Made by a program: the position numbers and the translations under genes | Assembly: GCA_964562685.1 (NCBI GenBank) | Contig: CAZLUP010000001.1 | Location: 62,001 to 126,000, forward strand | Reading direction: 5' to 3' | Origin: Stanieria sp964562685 | Lineage (GTDB): Bacteria > Cyanobacteriota > Cyanobacteriia > Cyanobacteriales > Xenococcaceae | Length of the DNA stretch: 64,000 bases | Notes under the pieces: generated by a model | Seen by the model: only the letters and a program-made list of their open reading frames with translations | What the model was told of the DNA's origin: nothing | The model's database searches: none | Part shown: in pieces, positions 1-9,119 of the stretch | How the letters are laid out: each line of letters begins with the position of its first letter | Position numbering within the stretch: position 1 is the first letter of the stretch

Positions 1-2224
1 CAACTTGCCCGTTGAGATTATCCAAATTTAAGTTTTGAAGATTTTGAGGAGCAAATATTTGTGCTAGTAAATTAGAGTTAAGGTTATTAGCTTCAATATT
101 AGTTTGCCATTGATTATTATTTAAATTTCCTTGAGCGTTAATTGTGCCATTAGCTAAGGCTAAATTTGCATCAAAATCTGCCTTAATAGTATTTAAGTTA
201 GGGTTATTAGCAAAAGTTAATAATTGTTGTAATTGCCCCGAAAGGTTAATCCTACTAGATTGTAAAGTAGTGACTAGGGGTAAACTGGGTAAAAACTGAT
301 TGAGTGCAATCCTTCCTGTGTTGGCAGTTGCTTGTAGGTTACCTGAAGTGAGTTTACTATCAAGATTAACATCGCTGCCATTGACATCTAAATTTAAGTT
401 AGCTACTCCTGTAATTTTATTTGGCTCTAATTGATCTAATCTACCATTTAAATTAATTGTGCCTTTTGATAAGGTAATTGGTCGCTCAAAATTAATTGCT
501 GAGGTATTTAATTGAGATAAAAATGGATTTAAGGCTAAAGCAGAAGTTTCAAGATTCGTTTGCCATTGTTGATTATTTAAATTAGCATTTCCTTCTAGAT
601 TTAATCGACCTTCACCCACTACAATTTCAGTATCATCAAGTAATAATTGATTATCAGCAAATAAGATTTTTCCTGAACCAGAAAGATTGTCTACTGCTGT
701 GGTTGAAGCTTGAGGAATTTGCCATTGTAAATTTGCTTGGGGATTAGCTAATGTACCTCTAACTTGTCCTTCTGCGTTGACCGTATTCACAGCTATCTCT
801 TGAGGAAAATTATAATAGGTAGATACTATTTTTTCTGTAGGTAAAGTAGCTTTGAAATTAAATGCCAAAGGCATATTTGTAGCATCAATAACTTGATTTT
901 TTTCAAGAGACTGTTGAATCTTAGTTTCGATGATACCTTGTCCTTGAATTTGTCCTCCAGCTAAGGGAATAATTTCTAAATTTTTTAAAACAAATTCACG
1001 TAGATTGGCAGCAAAATTAGCTTGAACTGATTTTAATTTGGTTTGAGCTACAGTTAAAGTTTTAGTATTATTAATTGTGCCTGTTAATAACGGTTTTTTG
1101 ATCGCACCTGATAGTTGTAATTGGGCTGCTATTTCACCAGCAAGATTAACAGGAAAATAAGTATTAAAAGTTTGCTGTAAACCTGATAAACTAAAGGGCA
1201 AAACATCAATATTTAAGTTATAGCCCTGTTGTAAATCCACTGTCCCTTTTAAGTTAGCAGTAAGATTGCCAAGATTTACTTGAGTATCTTCTATTTGGGC
1301 GTTTCTGCCACCAAAATTTAATTTAGATTTTGCTTTTAAAGAAGAAGATAAATCTTCAACTTCACCTCGAACATTTTGGAAGCTAACCTGTCCTTGAATA
1401 TTCGCAGCAGTAATTTCTTCAAAGGAAGGAATATTAATATCTAAATCAGCGTTAAGTCTACCACTACTAAGATTGATGGGTGAATTTGGAATTAAAGAAG
1501 TAAGATCAGTTAATACTAAATCATTAATTTGTAGCTTAGTATTAGTTTGACCAGAAGCAATGGTAGTTTGTCCTTTAATATTAGCTTTAGCTTGTTCTAT
1601 AGCTGCATCTAAATCATATTCTATTAATTGCTCTCCAATAGGATTGTACCTACCACTACCGTCCAATTGTACTTGAATAGGAGATTGGTTATAAGGAACA
1701 GCAGTAATATTTCCTTCTTCAACATTTACTGTTAAATCTACATAAATAGAAGGTTCTCCTTCTTGTGTTTGTAAGTCTAAATTTAACCACGAATCATCTT
1801 GGGCTTGTTCTAAATAAATTTCTGGTTGAACTAAAGTAATTTCTAAAGGTAAAGTGCGCTGAAGAATAAGCGGTAAAATATTAAAATCAACTTTAACTTC
1901 ATCAATTGCAACTCGGTCTGGATCGGTTTTAGTTGGAGGAATAGTGGCAGAATCAAATTCAATTCCCGTCAAAGAAAAACTGGTGACTTCTCCTAAATCA
2001 ATCGGACGATTAATGATGTTGCTAATTTGTTGTTCTAAAAAAGGAGGTAACTTTTGTTTAACTAAAACCTGAGTTCCCCAATAACCTAAACCACCTAAAA
2101 CTACAGTAGAAAGTCCAATAATTGTTATTTTGGCAGGATGCTTAAATTGTTCTAATAACATCTGCCAGAAATCAGGAGGTTTAGGAGAAGGATTAGGGGG
2201 GCTATTTTGTGAAAATTTTGTCAT
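1..2224 (-). CDS. TamB-like translocation/assembly protein, N-terminal part (runs off left edge)
   Basis: An open frame starts at an ATG at 2224 on the minus strand and is uninterrupted to base 1, about 741 codons, so the C-terminus lies outside the window. Translated by eye, it has a proline-rich cytoplasmic start, one membrane segment (about residues 33-52), and then long AsmA/TamB-type repetitive beta-strand sequence full of alternating Leu/Ile and Asn/Gln, with phrases such as LQGTVDLQQGYNLD-like blocks. TamB family proteins are anchored in the inner membrane, span the periplasm and help build or supply lipids to the outer membrane. The diagnostic C-terminal TamB/DUF490 domain cannot be seen here, so the family call rests on the N-terminal architecture. 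The gene is divergent from gloA. Confidence 0.75.
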   Translation of the reverse strand, partial: MTKFSQNSPPNPSPKPPDFWQMLLEQFKHPAKITIIGLSTVVLGGLGYWGTQVLVKQKLPPFLEQQISNIINRPIDLGEVTSFSLTGIEFDSATIPPTKTDPDRVAIDEVKVDFNILPLILQRTLPLEITLVQPEIYLEQAQDDSWLNLDLQTQEGEPSIYVDLTVNVEEGNITAVPYNQSPIQVQLDGSGRYNPIGEQLIEYDLDAAIEQAKANIKGQTTIASGQTNTKLQINDLVLTDLTSLIPNSPINLSSGRLNADLDINIPSFEEITAANIQGQVSFQNVRGEVEDLSSSLKAKSKLNFGGRNAQIEDTQVNLGNLTANLKGTVDLQQGYNLNIDVLPFSLSGLQQTFNTYFPVNLAGEIAAQLQLSGAIKKPLLTGTINNTKTLTVAQTKLKSVQANFAANLREFVLKNLEIIPLAGGQIQGQGIIETKIQQSLEKNQVIDATNMPLAFNFKATLPTEKIVSTYYNFPQEIAVNTVNAEGQVRGTLANPQANLQWQIPQASTTAVDNLSGSGKILFADNQLLLDDTEIVVGEGRLNLEGNANLNNQQWQTNLETSALALNPFLSQLNTSAINFERPITLSKGTINLNGRLDQLEPNKITGVANLNLDVNGSDVNLDSKLTSGNLQATANTGRIALNQFLPSLPLVTTLQSSRINLSGQLQQLLTFANNPNLNTIKADFDANLALANGTINAQGNLNNNQWQTNIEANNLNSNLLAQIFAPQNLQNLNLDNLNGQV

Positions 2225-2573
2225 TGTCTTACTACCACAGACAAAGCTTAGATAATTTCAATCGGTGCAATTAGTCAGTCACACAATATCATGATGCTTT
2301 TGGTAAAACTTCCTTCCTCCGAATGAATTAAATCAATATTTACCGCAGAGCAATCCTCAAAAAAACTACTGATCGCAATTCTCTATCAAAATACATTTAA
2401 TGCTTAGTTTCAGTGTACGGCGTATGTCCATACCAAATAATTGCCTAGATCATACTTTTAAATATCATCTCGATCTGACGAGATCGAAAGTGATAACTAG
2501 CTATAGTATTTCAAGATAACCTATAAAAATAAAAAAGAACAAAAGTAAACATTAGGGAGTGAAAAGTTAACTA
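2225..2573. other. Divergent intergenic region tamB-like/gloA
   Basis: This 349-base AT-rich spacer lies between two divergent genes and must hold both promoters. A short dyad, TCGATCT-GACG-AGATCGA, sits at 2470-2487 about 90 bases before gloA and could be an operator or a small hairpin. A purine-rich AGGGAG at 2554-2559 is the likely gloA ribosome site, although its spacing to the ATG is long. No promoter box could be called with confidence. Confidence 0.4.
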
Positions 2574-3005
2574 ATGAGAATGCTTCACACGATGCTACGA
2601 GTTGGCAACTTAGAAGAATCTTTAAAGTTTTATTGCGATGTTTTGGGCATGAAATTACTACGCCAAAAAGACTATCCAGGCGGTGAATTTACCCTTGCTT
2701 TTGTTGGATATGGGGACGAAGCAGATCATACTGTGATTGAACTAACTCACAATTGGGGCGTTGAAAAATACGAATTAGGTAATGGTTATGGGCATATTGC
2801 CTTAGGGGTAGATGATATCTATGGCACTTGTGAAAAAATTAAAGCCCTTGGTGGAAAAGTGACTAGAGAACCTGGTCCAATGAAACACGGTAGCACTGTA
2901 ATTGCTTTTGTGGAAGATCCAGACGGCTATAAAATTGAATTAATTCAACTAGGAACACAAGGTTTGGCGAAAAAAGCCGAATTTGCTAGTCAAAAAGCAT
3001 TGTAG
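2574..3005 (+). CDS. gloA: Lactoylglutathione lyase (glyoxalase I)
   Basis: Glyoxalase I isomerises the hemithioacetal of methylglyoxal and glutathione to S-lactoylglutathione, the first step of methylglyoxal detoxification in the cytosol. The 143-residue protein starts MRMLHTMLRVGNLEES and follows the E. coli-type enzyme nearly residue for residue. All four expected metal ligands are present at the same positions: His5, Glu56 (in VIELT), His74 (in GYGHIAL) and Glu122 (in YKIEL). This pattern is typical of the Ni/Co-dependent short bacterial class. The last 15 residues are a Lys/Ala-rich extension of no known role. The gene stands alone, divergent from the TamB-like gene, with a 322-base gap before the next gene. 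Confidence 0.95.
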   Translation: MRMLHTMLRVGNLEESLKFYCDVLGMKLLRQKDYPGGEFTLAFVGYGDEADHTVIELTHNWGVEKYELGNGYGHIALGVDDIYGTCEKIKALGGKVTREPGPMKHGSTVIAFVEDPDGYKIELIQLGTQGLAKKAEFASQKAL

Positions 3006-3327
3006 CTCTCTGAAAATTTTGGGGAAGAGTATAATAAATTACAAAAATTTAACAGGTGGGTGTGGCTCAAAACAGCTTATTTGATCGTCAAAATTACTCT
3101 TGCGATTAATCCACGCTAGACAGATAAAATTGCATGAGTACCAAGGTAATAGGAGAGCAAGCTTTGAAAAAACTGGAGGAACAAATATTTTTCAATGGCG
3201 AGTCGCATTGCGAGTAGCATAGAACCATGATTGGCAAGCTCTCGCGAATTTTTCGGCTACTAGAATAGAGATTTTCTACAATTGGGATAACTTCTTTGGG
3301 CTACTAAAGAGCAAATATTAGGGAAAT
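3006..3327. other. Intergenic gap with no recognisable element
   Basis: This 322-base gap separates gloA from the FHA/PBP gene. No reading frame of coding character, no RNA gene, no clear stem-loop with a T-tract and no repeat was recognised. The promoter of the downstream gene is presumably in its right half. Confidence 0.3.
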
Positions 3328-5598
3328 ATGACTACTAAACCGCCATCAAAACCTCCTCGATCAGGTAATTCAACTAAATCTCAACTGAGTAAAATCTTTA
3401 CTCAAGCGGTTCAAACTATTCAAGCCAAAGTTAATTTTAATGCTCTGGCTTTAAGATCGGGAACACAAGTACCTGAATTAAAGGTTAAAGATGCTAATTC
3501 TCAAGCAAGAGTTTATCCTTTACTCGGCGATCGCTATTCGATTGGACGTAGTTCTCGCTGCGATATTCAAGTTCGCAATCCTGTAGTTAGTCAAGTTCAT
3601 TTTTCCTTAACCAGAAACAAGAAAAATCCTCGTTCTTTTTTAATCAAAGACGAAAAATCGACCAACGGTGTTTATATTGGTAAAAGAAGAGTTGACAATT
3701 TTGCTCTTTATCACGGCGATCGCTTTAGTTTGGGACCACCAGAATTAGCTGCTGCTGTTACTCTTGAGTATTATAATCCCCCTCCGTTATGGCTGAAGAT
3801 TTTGCGCTACAGTCTTTATGGTACGGGGGGAATGGTGAGTTTATTAATTCTCTGGATTGGGATTGAATGGGCAAAAACACCTGTTTATCCCTTACCCAGA
3901 GAAGCAACTCGCCCGGTGGTTGTTTACGCTGATGATGGTACTCCGATTAACCCAGTTGCTCAAAATACCCACCGCGAACTTCAAAATCTGGCTGACTTTT
4001 CCCCTTACTTATCTAAAGCGGTAATTGCTTCTGAAGATAGTAGATATTATTGGCATTTGGGCGTAGATCCCTATGGGATTGCTCGTGCGATTATAGTAAA
4101 TTTAACTTCTTCGGAACTAAAACAAGGGGCAAGTACCATTACTCAACAACTAGCCCGAAGTCTTTTTCCTGAAGTTGGTAGACAAAATACGGCGGGCAGA
4201 AAACTACGAGAGATGCTAGTCGCCTTAAAACTGGAAGCAGTTTATAGCAAGAAAACAATTTTAAAAACCTATCTCAATCGGGTTTATCTCGGTGTTGGTA
4301 GCTACGGTTTTGAAGATGCTGCCCAATTTTACTTTGAAAAGTCGGCTGCCGATCTCAGTCTCTCAGAAGCAGCCACTCTCGTTGCAATTTTACCTGCCCC
4401 CAATCTTTACAACCCAGTCAAAGATTATGAAACTTCTGTTGCCCTACGTAATCGCGTGATTAATCGGATGGTGAAACTGGGCATGGTATCCGAAGCAGAA
4501 GCAGACAGGGCAAGGCGATCGCGGATTGAGGTTAGTCCTAACGCCCGTCAAACTCTTTCTAATACCACTGCACCCTATTTTTACGCTTATGTTCTCAAAG
4601 AACTACAAGATCTCTTAGGGACAGAAGTAGCGAAAGAAGGAAATTACATTGTTGAAACAGGATTAAATCCTCAAATTCAGACAGAAGCGGAGCAATCTCT
4701 CCAATATTCAATCACAGAAGATGGTTCACGCTATGGCTATTCTCAAGGGGCTGTTGTCACTCTCGACAGTGAAACTGGGGAAATTATCGCCTTAGTCGGT
4801 GGGGCAGATTATAATCAAAGTCAATTTGACCGTGCTACTCAAGCTAAACGGCAACCAGGATCGACTTTTAAAATTTTTGCCTATGCTTCTGCGATTGAAC
4901 AAGGAATCGATCCCAATACAAAATATTCCTGCGCCCCTGTTAGTTGGAAAGGACAAAAATATCGAGGTTGCGAACGTAGCAGCGGTGATGTTGATATGTA
5001 TCGTGGGTTAGAACAATCTGAAAATGCAGTCGCCCTAAGAGTTGCCCAGGATGTAGGTTTAAATCGAGTGATTGAAATGGCACAACGTTTTGGGATTAAC
5101 TCCTCTCTAACCGAATCACCAGGTTTAGTTTTGGGAGAAAGTGAAGTTAGTGTTTTAGAAATGACTGGTGCTTATGGTGCTTTTGCTAATGATGGAATTT
5201 GGCATCGTCCTCACGCGATTAATCGGATTCTTGATGGTAGTGATTGTACTAATCCTAACGATTTGCAAACTTGTAGAGAAATTTACTCTTTTGCTAGCGA
5301 TAGTCAAAATCGTCGTGAAGTTGTTTCGGAAGGAGTGGCTAATAGAATAACCTATATGCTTAAACAAGTAATTGCCGATGGTACAGGCAGGGCAGCCGAT
5401 ATTTCCCAAGGAGAAGCAGGTAAAACAGGCACAACTGACAATAGCGTTGATTTGTGGTTTATTGGCTATGTACCCAAAAAAAATCTAGTTACTGGGATTT
5501 GGTTGGGTAACGATGATAATTCAGCAACCAAAGGTAGTAGTTGGCAAGCTGCAACTTTGTGGGGTGATTATATGCGTAAAGCGATCAATTATCGCTAA
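3328..5598 (+). CDS. FHA-domain class A penicillin-binding protein (transglycosylase/transpeptidase)
   Basis: This 756-residue bifunctional peptidoglycan synthase polymerises lipid II and cross-links the stems at the outer face of the plasma membrane. Domains in order: a cytoplasmic forkhead-associated domain (about 60-140) with GRSSRCDI at 73-80, Ser88/His91 and STNG at 111-114; a membrane segment (about 162-180); a GT51 glycosyltransferase with EDSRYYWHLG at 236-245, QGASTITQQLARSLF at 266-280 and RKLRE at 291-295; and a transpeptidase with SxxK (STFK, nucleophile Ser512), SxN (Ser564-Glu-Asn566) and KTG (Lys699). All catalytic motifs are intact. FHA domains bind phosphothreonine, so the cytoplasmic module implies control by Ser/Thr kinases; that control is inferred. 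The start at 3328 puts the FHA domain inside the cell, as expected. Confidence 0.93.
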   Translation: MTTKPPSKPPRSGNSTKSQLSKIFTQAVQTIQAKVNFNALALRSGTQVPELKVKDANSQARVYPLLGDRYSIGRSSRCDIQVRNPVVSQVHFSLTRNKKNPRSFLIKDEKSTNGVYIGKRRVDNFALYHGDRFSLGPPELAAAVTLEYYNPPPLWLKILRYSLYGTGGMVSLLILWIGIEWAKTPVYPLPREATRPVVVYADDGTPINPVAQNTHRELQNLADFSPYLSKAVIASEDSRYYWHLGVDPYGIARAIIVNLTSSELKQGASTITQQLARSLFPEVGRQNTAGRKLREMLVALKLEAVYSKKTILKTYLNRVYLGVGSYGFEDAAQFYFEKSAADLSLSEAATLVAILPAPNLYNPVKDYETSVALRNRVINRMVKLGMVSEAEADRARRSRIEVSPNARQTLSNTTAPYFYAYVLKELQDLLGTEVAKEGNYIVETGLNPQIQTEAEQSLQYSITEDGSRYGYSQGAVVTLDSETGEIIALVGGADYNQSQFDRATQAKRQPGSTFKIFAYASAIEQGIDPNTKYSCAPVSWKGQKYRGCERSSGDVDMYRGLEQSENAVALRVAQDVGLNRVIEMAQRFGINSSLTESPGLVLGESEVSVLEMTGAYGAFANDGIWHRPHAINRILDGSDCTNPNDLQTCREIYSFASDSQNRREVVSEGVANRITYMLKQVIADGTGRAADISQGEAGKTGTTDNSVDLWFIGYVPKKNLVTGIWLGNDDNSATKGSSWQAATLWGDYMRKAINYR

Positions 5599-5612
5599 AC
5601 AAAAGATTTAGT

Positions 5613-5804
5613 TTATTGTTCTTCAGTTTCGAGACAGGGATTAATTTCTAAATCATAAATAATTGCATCAATAAGATTATGCAGAGCGAAAAAGAAAAAT
5701 TGCTCATTACCGTGTTCTAAAGCAGTTTTTAAATATTTTCGTCCTTGTTCGGGATTCATTAAAACTTCATATAAGCTTTTTCTAGAGTAGTTGCTAAAAG
5801 ACAC
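5613..5804 (-). CDS. Small protein resembling the N-terminal half of an addiction-module antidote
   Basis: The 63-residue frame starts at a GTG at 5804 with a good ribosome site (AGAGG six bases upstream). The stretch LYEVLMNPEQGRKYLKTALE followed by a Phe-rich helix resembles the N-terminal region of HigA-like 'probable addiction module antidote' proteins (typically about 100 residues, ending in a helix-turn-helix). Here the helix-turn-helix half is missing and replaced by a short acidic tail ending LETEEQ. No matching toxin lies next to it. It may be a shortened regulator, a decayed remnant or an unrelated small protein. It converges on the FHA/PBP gene with 14 bases between the stops. Confidence 0.5.
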   Translation of the reverse strand: MSFSNYSRKSLYEVLMNPEQGRKYLKTALEHGNEQFFFFALHNLIDAIIYDLEINPCLETEEQ

Positions 5805-6450
5805 GATTGACCTCTTTATCTAACTTTTAAAAAAAATCATGACTAATACTCACCTCGAACAATAAATCGTTGTACTTTTTACAAAAGAAGTTGGATGGAT
5901 TAAAACTCAAAAACGTTCATTCAAAAGATTAAATATCTCGTTTATTCTGACCTTTATCCCGAGATATTATGCTAAGTCTCTTACTTGACTCTAAACTGGT
6001 TTTTAAAATTAAGCTTGCTTGTCAAAGAATTTTGAAAAATTAATTGTGGGCAAATTGCTTAGAGTCATTATCATTATTGCTTAAATTGATACTTGCTCAA
6101 ATCGTCTTCATTAACTTTTAATCAATCTGAAACACTTTAGACATATTTATAGAATATTTCCCAAGTCAGTTAGCGCGAAAACTTCAAAATTATCAATTTT
6201 TTCTCTTGATAAGTACAACTAAAATTTTGCTATTGCATTCAACTAGATTAAGTAACTTGCGATACTTTAAAACCAGTATTTTGTTGTTTCGATCACAAAA
6301 AAATTGTCTGGAAAAAATAACAACATCAAGACAATAATTGGTTTTTTGTTTTAAAATTTAGATTGCTTATCCAAGAATAGTTATTTTAAAACTATCTTTT
6401 GGTTAGATATACTAAAATAGCAGCAAGTTTTAATCTTAGGAGTAAAACTA
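5805..6450. other. Long AT-rich intergenic region
   Basis: This 646-base gap has no frame of coding character on either strand that I can support. Its only clear structure is the inverted repeat at 5932-5968, listed separately. The last bases carry a good ribosome site (AGGAG, eight bases before the ATG at 6451). No tRNA-like or terminator-like sequence with a T-run was found. Confidence 0.35.
5932..5968. repeat. Inverted repeat, 9-bp perfect arms
   Basis: AATATCTCG at 5932-5940 is the exact reverse complement of CGAGATATT at 5960-5968, with a 19-base loop. It lies alone in a long AT-rich gap between a minus-strand and a plus-strand gene. It could be an operator or an RNA hairpin. No T-tract follows on either strand, so it is not an obvious terminator. 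Confidence 0.45.
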
Positions 6451-6801
6451 ATGGCAGAACCTTTTAGATTTTCAGACGGACAACTAGCTTATAGTGTAGA
6501 AGATTTAGTCAAACTTTGTAAGCGATCGCCTGGCGAAAGTATTAACTATTTAATTCGAGCAGATTTTGAAAAATGGTTAGCTTATATAGGTAAAACTGAT
6601 TTAGCCCAAATTACTCAAACAATTCGCCAAGAGCAACTCAGTGAGAGCGAAAAATTAGAACAGTTTGTAGCGAAATGTAAGTTGGCAGTCAAGGGTGAAC
6701 CCAAGTCAATTAATTCAAATCAACCAGTCAAGTCAAATAATTTTATGAACAATCTGAGCAAATTTTTTCAGAAGTTAATTCCGCAAAAATCAACTAAATA
6801 A
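6451..6801 (+). CDS. Uncharacterised 116-residue protein
   Basis: I do not recognise this family with confidence. The first 70 residues look like a compact helical domain with well-spaced aromatic and charged positions (YSVEDLVKLCKR, then YLIRADFEKWLAYIGKTDLA). A Ser/Asn/Lys-rich linker and a short amphipathic C-terminal helix (LSKFFQKLIP) follow. There is no signal peptide or membrane segment. The C-terminal helix could bind a membrane or a partner. The ribosome site AGGAG is eight bases upstream of the ATG, so the start is well supported. It is a single gene with no operon partner. Confidence 0.7.
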   Translation: MAEPFRFSDGQLAYSVEDLVKLCKRSPGESINYLIRADFEKWLAYIGKTDLAQITQTIRQEQLSESEKLEQFVAKCKLAVKGEPKSINSNQPVKSNNFMNNLSKFFQKLIPQKSTK

Positions 6802-7079
6802 TTAAAATTATTAGGAAAATTTAGCTTAATTTAACGGCGAACTTTAGTTCGTTTTCACCAAAAATTATTATCGATTAATAACCACTATTGGTAGTAGTTG
6901 ACAAATATTCTGTTGGTTGAACTTGTCACCGATGGCTAAAAGCTAAGAGTCGAAAATTAACAGCTTATATCAAGTTCCGATGATGACTTCAAATTAAATT
7001 TTTCCCCGTCTCCTTGTCTCCGAATCTCCTTGTCATCCATAACATTTAACGCGTGCAACGAACCCGATATTCTTGACTT

Positions 7080-9053
7080 CTAGTTCGGTACTTTTCCCCA
7101 AATTAACTCGCCATTGTTATACAAACCAATTTGAGTTGCTTTGACTGTTCGACCAAAATTATACTTTAATCCTTTAATTGACCAATCATTATTATCATTC
7201 CATCGATTATTACTGGTAATACGAAAGCTGACTGATTTTTTATACTGATTGTGACCGCCAGGGTAAATTGTTTTTCCTTGACAATTAATTTCTACGTAAT
7301 AAACTTGGTCTGACACCTGAACAGGTTGACTAGGAGGATTAGAACATTCATTTTCTGTCCCAACTATAGAAATGTCATTAATATCGTCAGAGTCGAGAGT
7401 AAAAAAGAAACGAATTGCAGCGTTTTCTAATGCCTTAGCAGGAGAAGCGGATTTATTAACTATATCAGCTTGAATTTCCAGAAAATTTGCTCCACTTTGT
7501 TTGATTTTTGCTTCTACATAAATAGATTTTTCTGGGTCAGTGGCAATTGGTATTTCTGCTAGGGGTTCACCACCAAATTCTAGATACATTCGAGCTAAAG
7601 CCCCTGCTATACCCCAATTGTAACCGATTGCCACTTCATTCCCTTCCCAATCGTTACGGTCGTCTTCCCATTGGTCGTTTTCATCCGGACCTCCGACTAA
7701 AGCACCAACGAGTAAATTACGAGTTTCTGTCGGATTATTACTATCGTTCAACCAACTGCCGTGAGCAGTACGATGATGGGGATTTTTAGGATAATTTTTG
7801 CCAAAACCAATAATATAGCTACGATTACTAGGATTATTACCTAAAATATAGTTAATTTGACTAACGCCAAAATCAAAATAACGGTTAGCTTTTTCGCTTT
7901 CTCCTTGATTACGCAACCAATCACCATAGATAAAACCAATGAAAGCAGTATTAGCTGCATAGTTCAAAGAACCCCATTGATTCAAAAAAGCTAAACCGCC
8001 TGGAGTATAAGTAATTTTTTCACCGTTGTACCCAATTGTCCAATAATCTAACCAAGCTTCGGCACGCTGACGGTATTCTGACTCTCCAGTTGCTTGGGCA
8101 AGTAAAACATATGTGCCATAGGATTTATCATCCGTAATATGGGTATAATTATAGGGTTTAGACATCAATTGATATTCAGCGATCGCCTTGGTTAAATACT
8201 CTCCGTTATAACCCCAATTTTGAGCGCCTTTAGCTTTATGTAACCAGATTGCTCCCCAGACGATTTCATCTTGATAACCACTAAAAGATGTATAAAATGG
8301 CACTGCTGCGGTGATGCAATCAGAATATTTACCCCGATATTGATCGGCAAAATCATACAATCGTTCTGCTTTGCGCACTAACAAATCTGCATAGGCAGTC
8401 TCACCATTTTTACGAAAGAAAATTGAAGCTGCCGATAAAGCTGCGGATGTCTCTCCTGCTAAATCTGAACCAGGACAACTGGTATCAATTTTATAAGCAG
8501 GTCTTGCCATCTGATAACTAACTACTTCAGCCGGTCCCCACCATTGGTGGTCTTGATTGGCATCCCCAACTTGTCCATAAAAAACATATTTTCCAGGTTG
8601 ATCATTGACAAAAGCTTTGAGAAAATAATCACTTAGCCATTTGAGATTACGAGCTAAATAAGTTAATTGACCTGATTTTTGGTAAGCATCATAATATTCA
8701 ATACCACCCCATGCTAAATTGGTAGCACTAGCTGCCATTGGGAAGCCAAATTTCACATGATCCCCTGCATCAAACCAGCCTCCAGTCAAATCAACACCTA
8801 TATCTGCGCCATCAGTTAAAGTTGCATCACCACGCCAAGGAACCCGATTCCATGTTGGTAGTTGACCTGATTGTTGTGCTTCATAAAAAAGAATCGTTTT
8901 CTGTAGGGCTTCCCCATAGTTATATTTGCTTTGCGTGCCTAAGCAGGGAAATACTAATAAAAACAATAGAGAAATTGGTGCGATTTTAGCAACACTAAGG
9001 CACGTACGCTTCGCACTATAATTTTCCATTTTAAATAATTTTTTTATTGACAT
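7080..9053 (-). CDS. Secreted family 9 glycoside hydrolase (cellulase) with CBM3-like module
   Basis: GH9 enzymes hydrolyse beta-1,4-glucan by inversion. The 657-residue protein has a basic N-terminus and hydrophobic signal segment (about 20-38), a GH9 catalytic domain (about 43-490), a linker, and a C-terminal beta-rich module (about 505-657) resembling a family 3 carbohydrate-binding module of the CBM3c type fused to GH9 cellulases. Catalytic residues are visible: GGWFDAGDHVKFGFP with Asp95 and Asp98 (general base), NPHHRTAHGSW, and the acid Glu473 in GNEVAIGYNWG. The start is uncertain, because Met1 and Met9 both leave a usable signal peptide and neither has a clear ribosome site. It is the last gene of a tight operon with the MBOAT and SGNH genes (66-base gap). 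Trimming of the cell's own glucan exopolymer is the inferred role. Confidence 0.92.
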   Translation of the reverse strand: MSIKKLFKMENYSAKRTCLSVAKIAPISLLFLLVFPCLGTQSKYNYGEALQKTILFYEAQQSGQLPTWNRVPWRGDATLTDGADIGVDLTGGWFDAGDHVKFGFPMAASATNLAWGGIEYYDAYQKSGQLTYLARNLKWLSDYFLKAFVNDQPGKYVFYGQVGDANQDHQWWGPAEVVSYQMARPAYKIDTSCPGSDLAGETSAALSAASIFFRKNGETAYADLLVRKAERLYDFADQYRGKYSDCITAAVPFYTSFSGYQDEIVWGAIWLHKAKGAQNWGYNGEYLTKAIAEYQLMSKPYNYTHITDDKSYGTYVLLAQATGESEYRQRAEAWLDYWTIGYNGEKITYTPGGLAFLNQWGSLNYAANTAFIGFIYGDWLRNQGESEKANRYFDFGVSQINYILGNNPSNRSYIIGFGKNYPKNPHHRTAHGSWLNDSNNPTETRNLLVGALVGGPDENDQWEDDRNDWEGNEVAIGYNWGIAGALARMYLEFGGEPLAEIPIATDPEKSIYVEAKIKQSGANFLEIQADIVNKSASPAKALENAAIRFFFTLDSDDINDISIVGTENECSNPPSQPVQVSDQVYYVEINCQGKTIYPGGHNQYKKSVSFRITSNNRWNDNNDWSIKGLKYNFGRTVKATQIGLYNNGELIWGKVPN

Positions 9054-9119
9054 TTTTAAGTAACAAATTCATTTTATTTTGCTGGAAATTTTCTCCCCAC
9101 CTTACGTAAAAGTTTACCT

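Noticed and set aside
7007..7036. CTCCTTGTC direct repeats upstream-to-downstream of the GH9 gene
   Set aside because: Two short pyrimidine-rich copies only; too little to call a repeat family or a CRISPR-like array.
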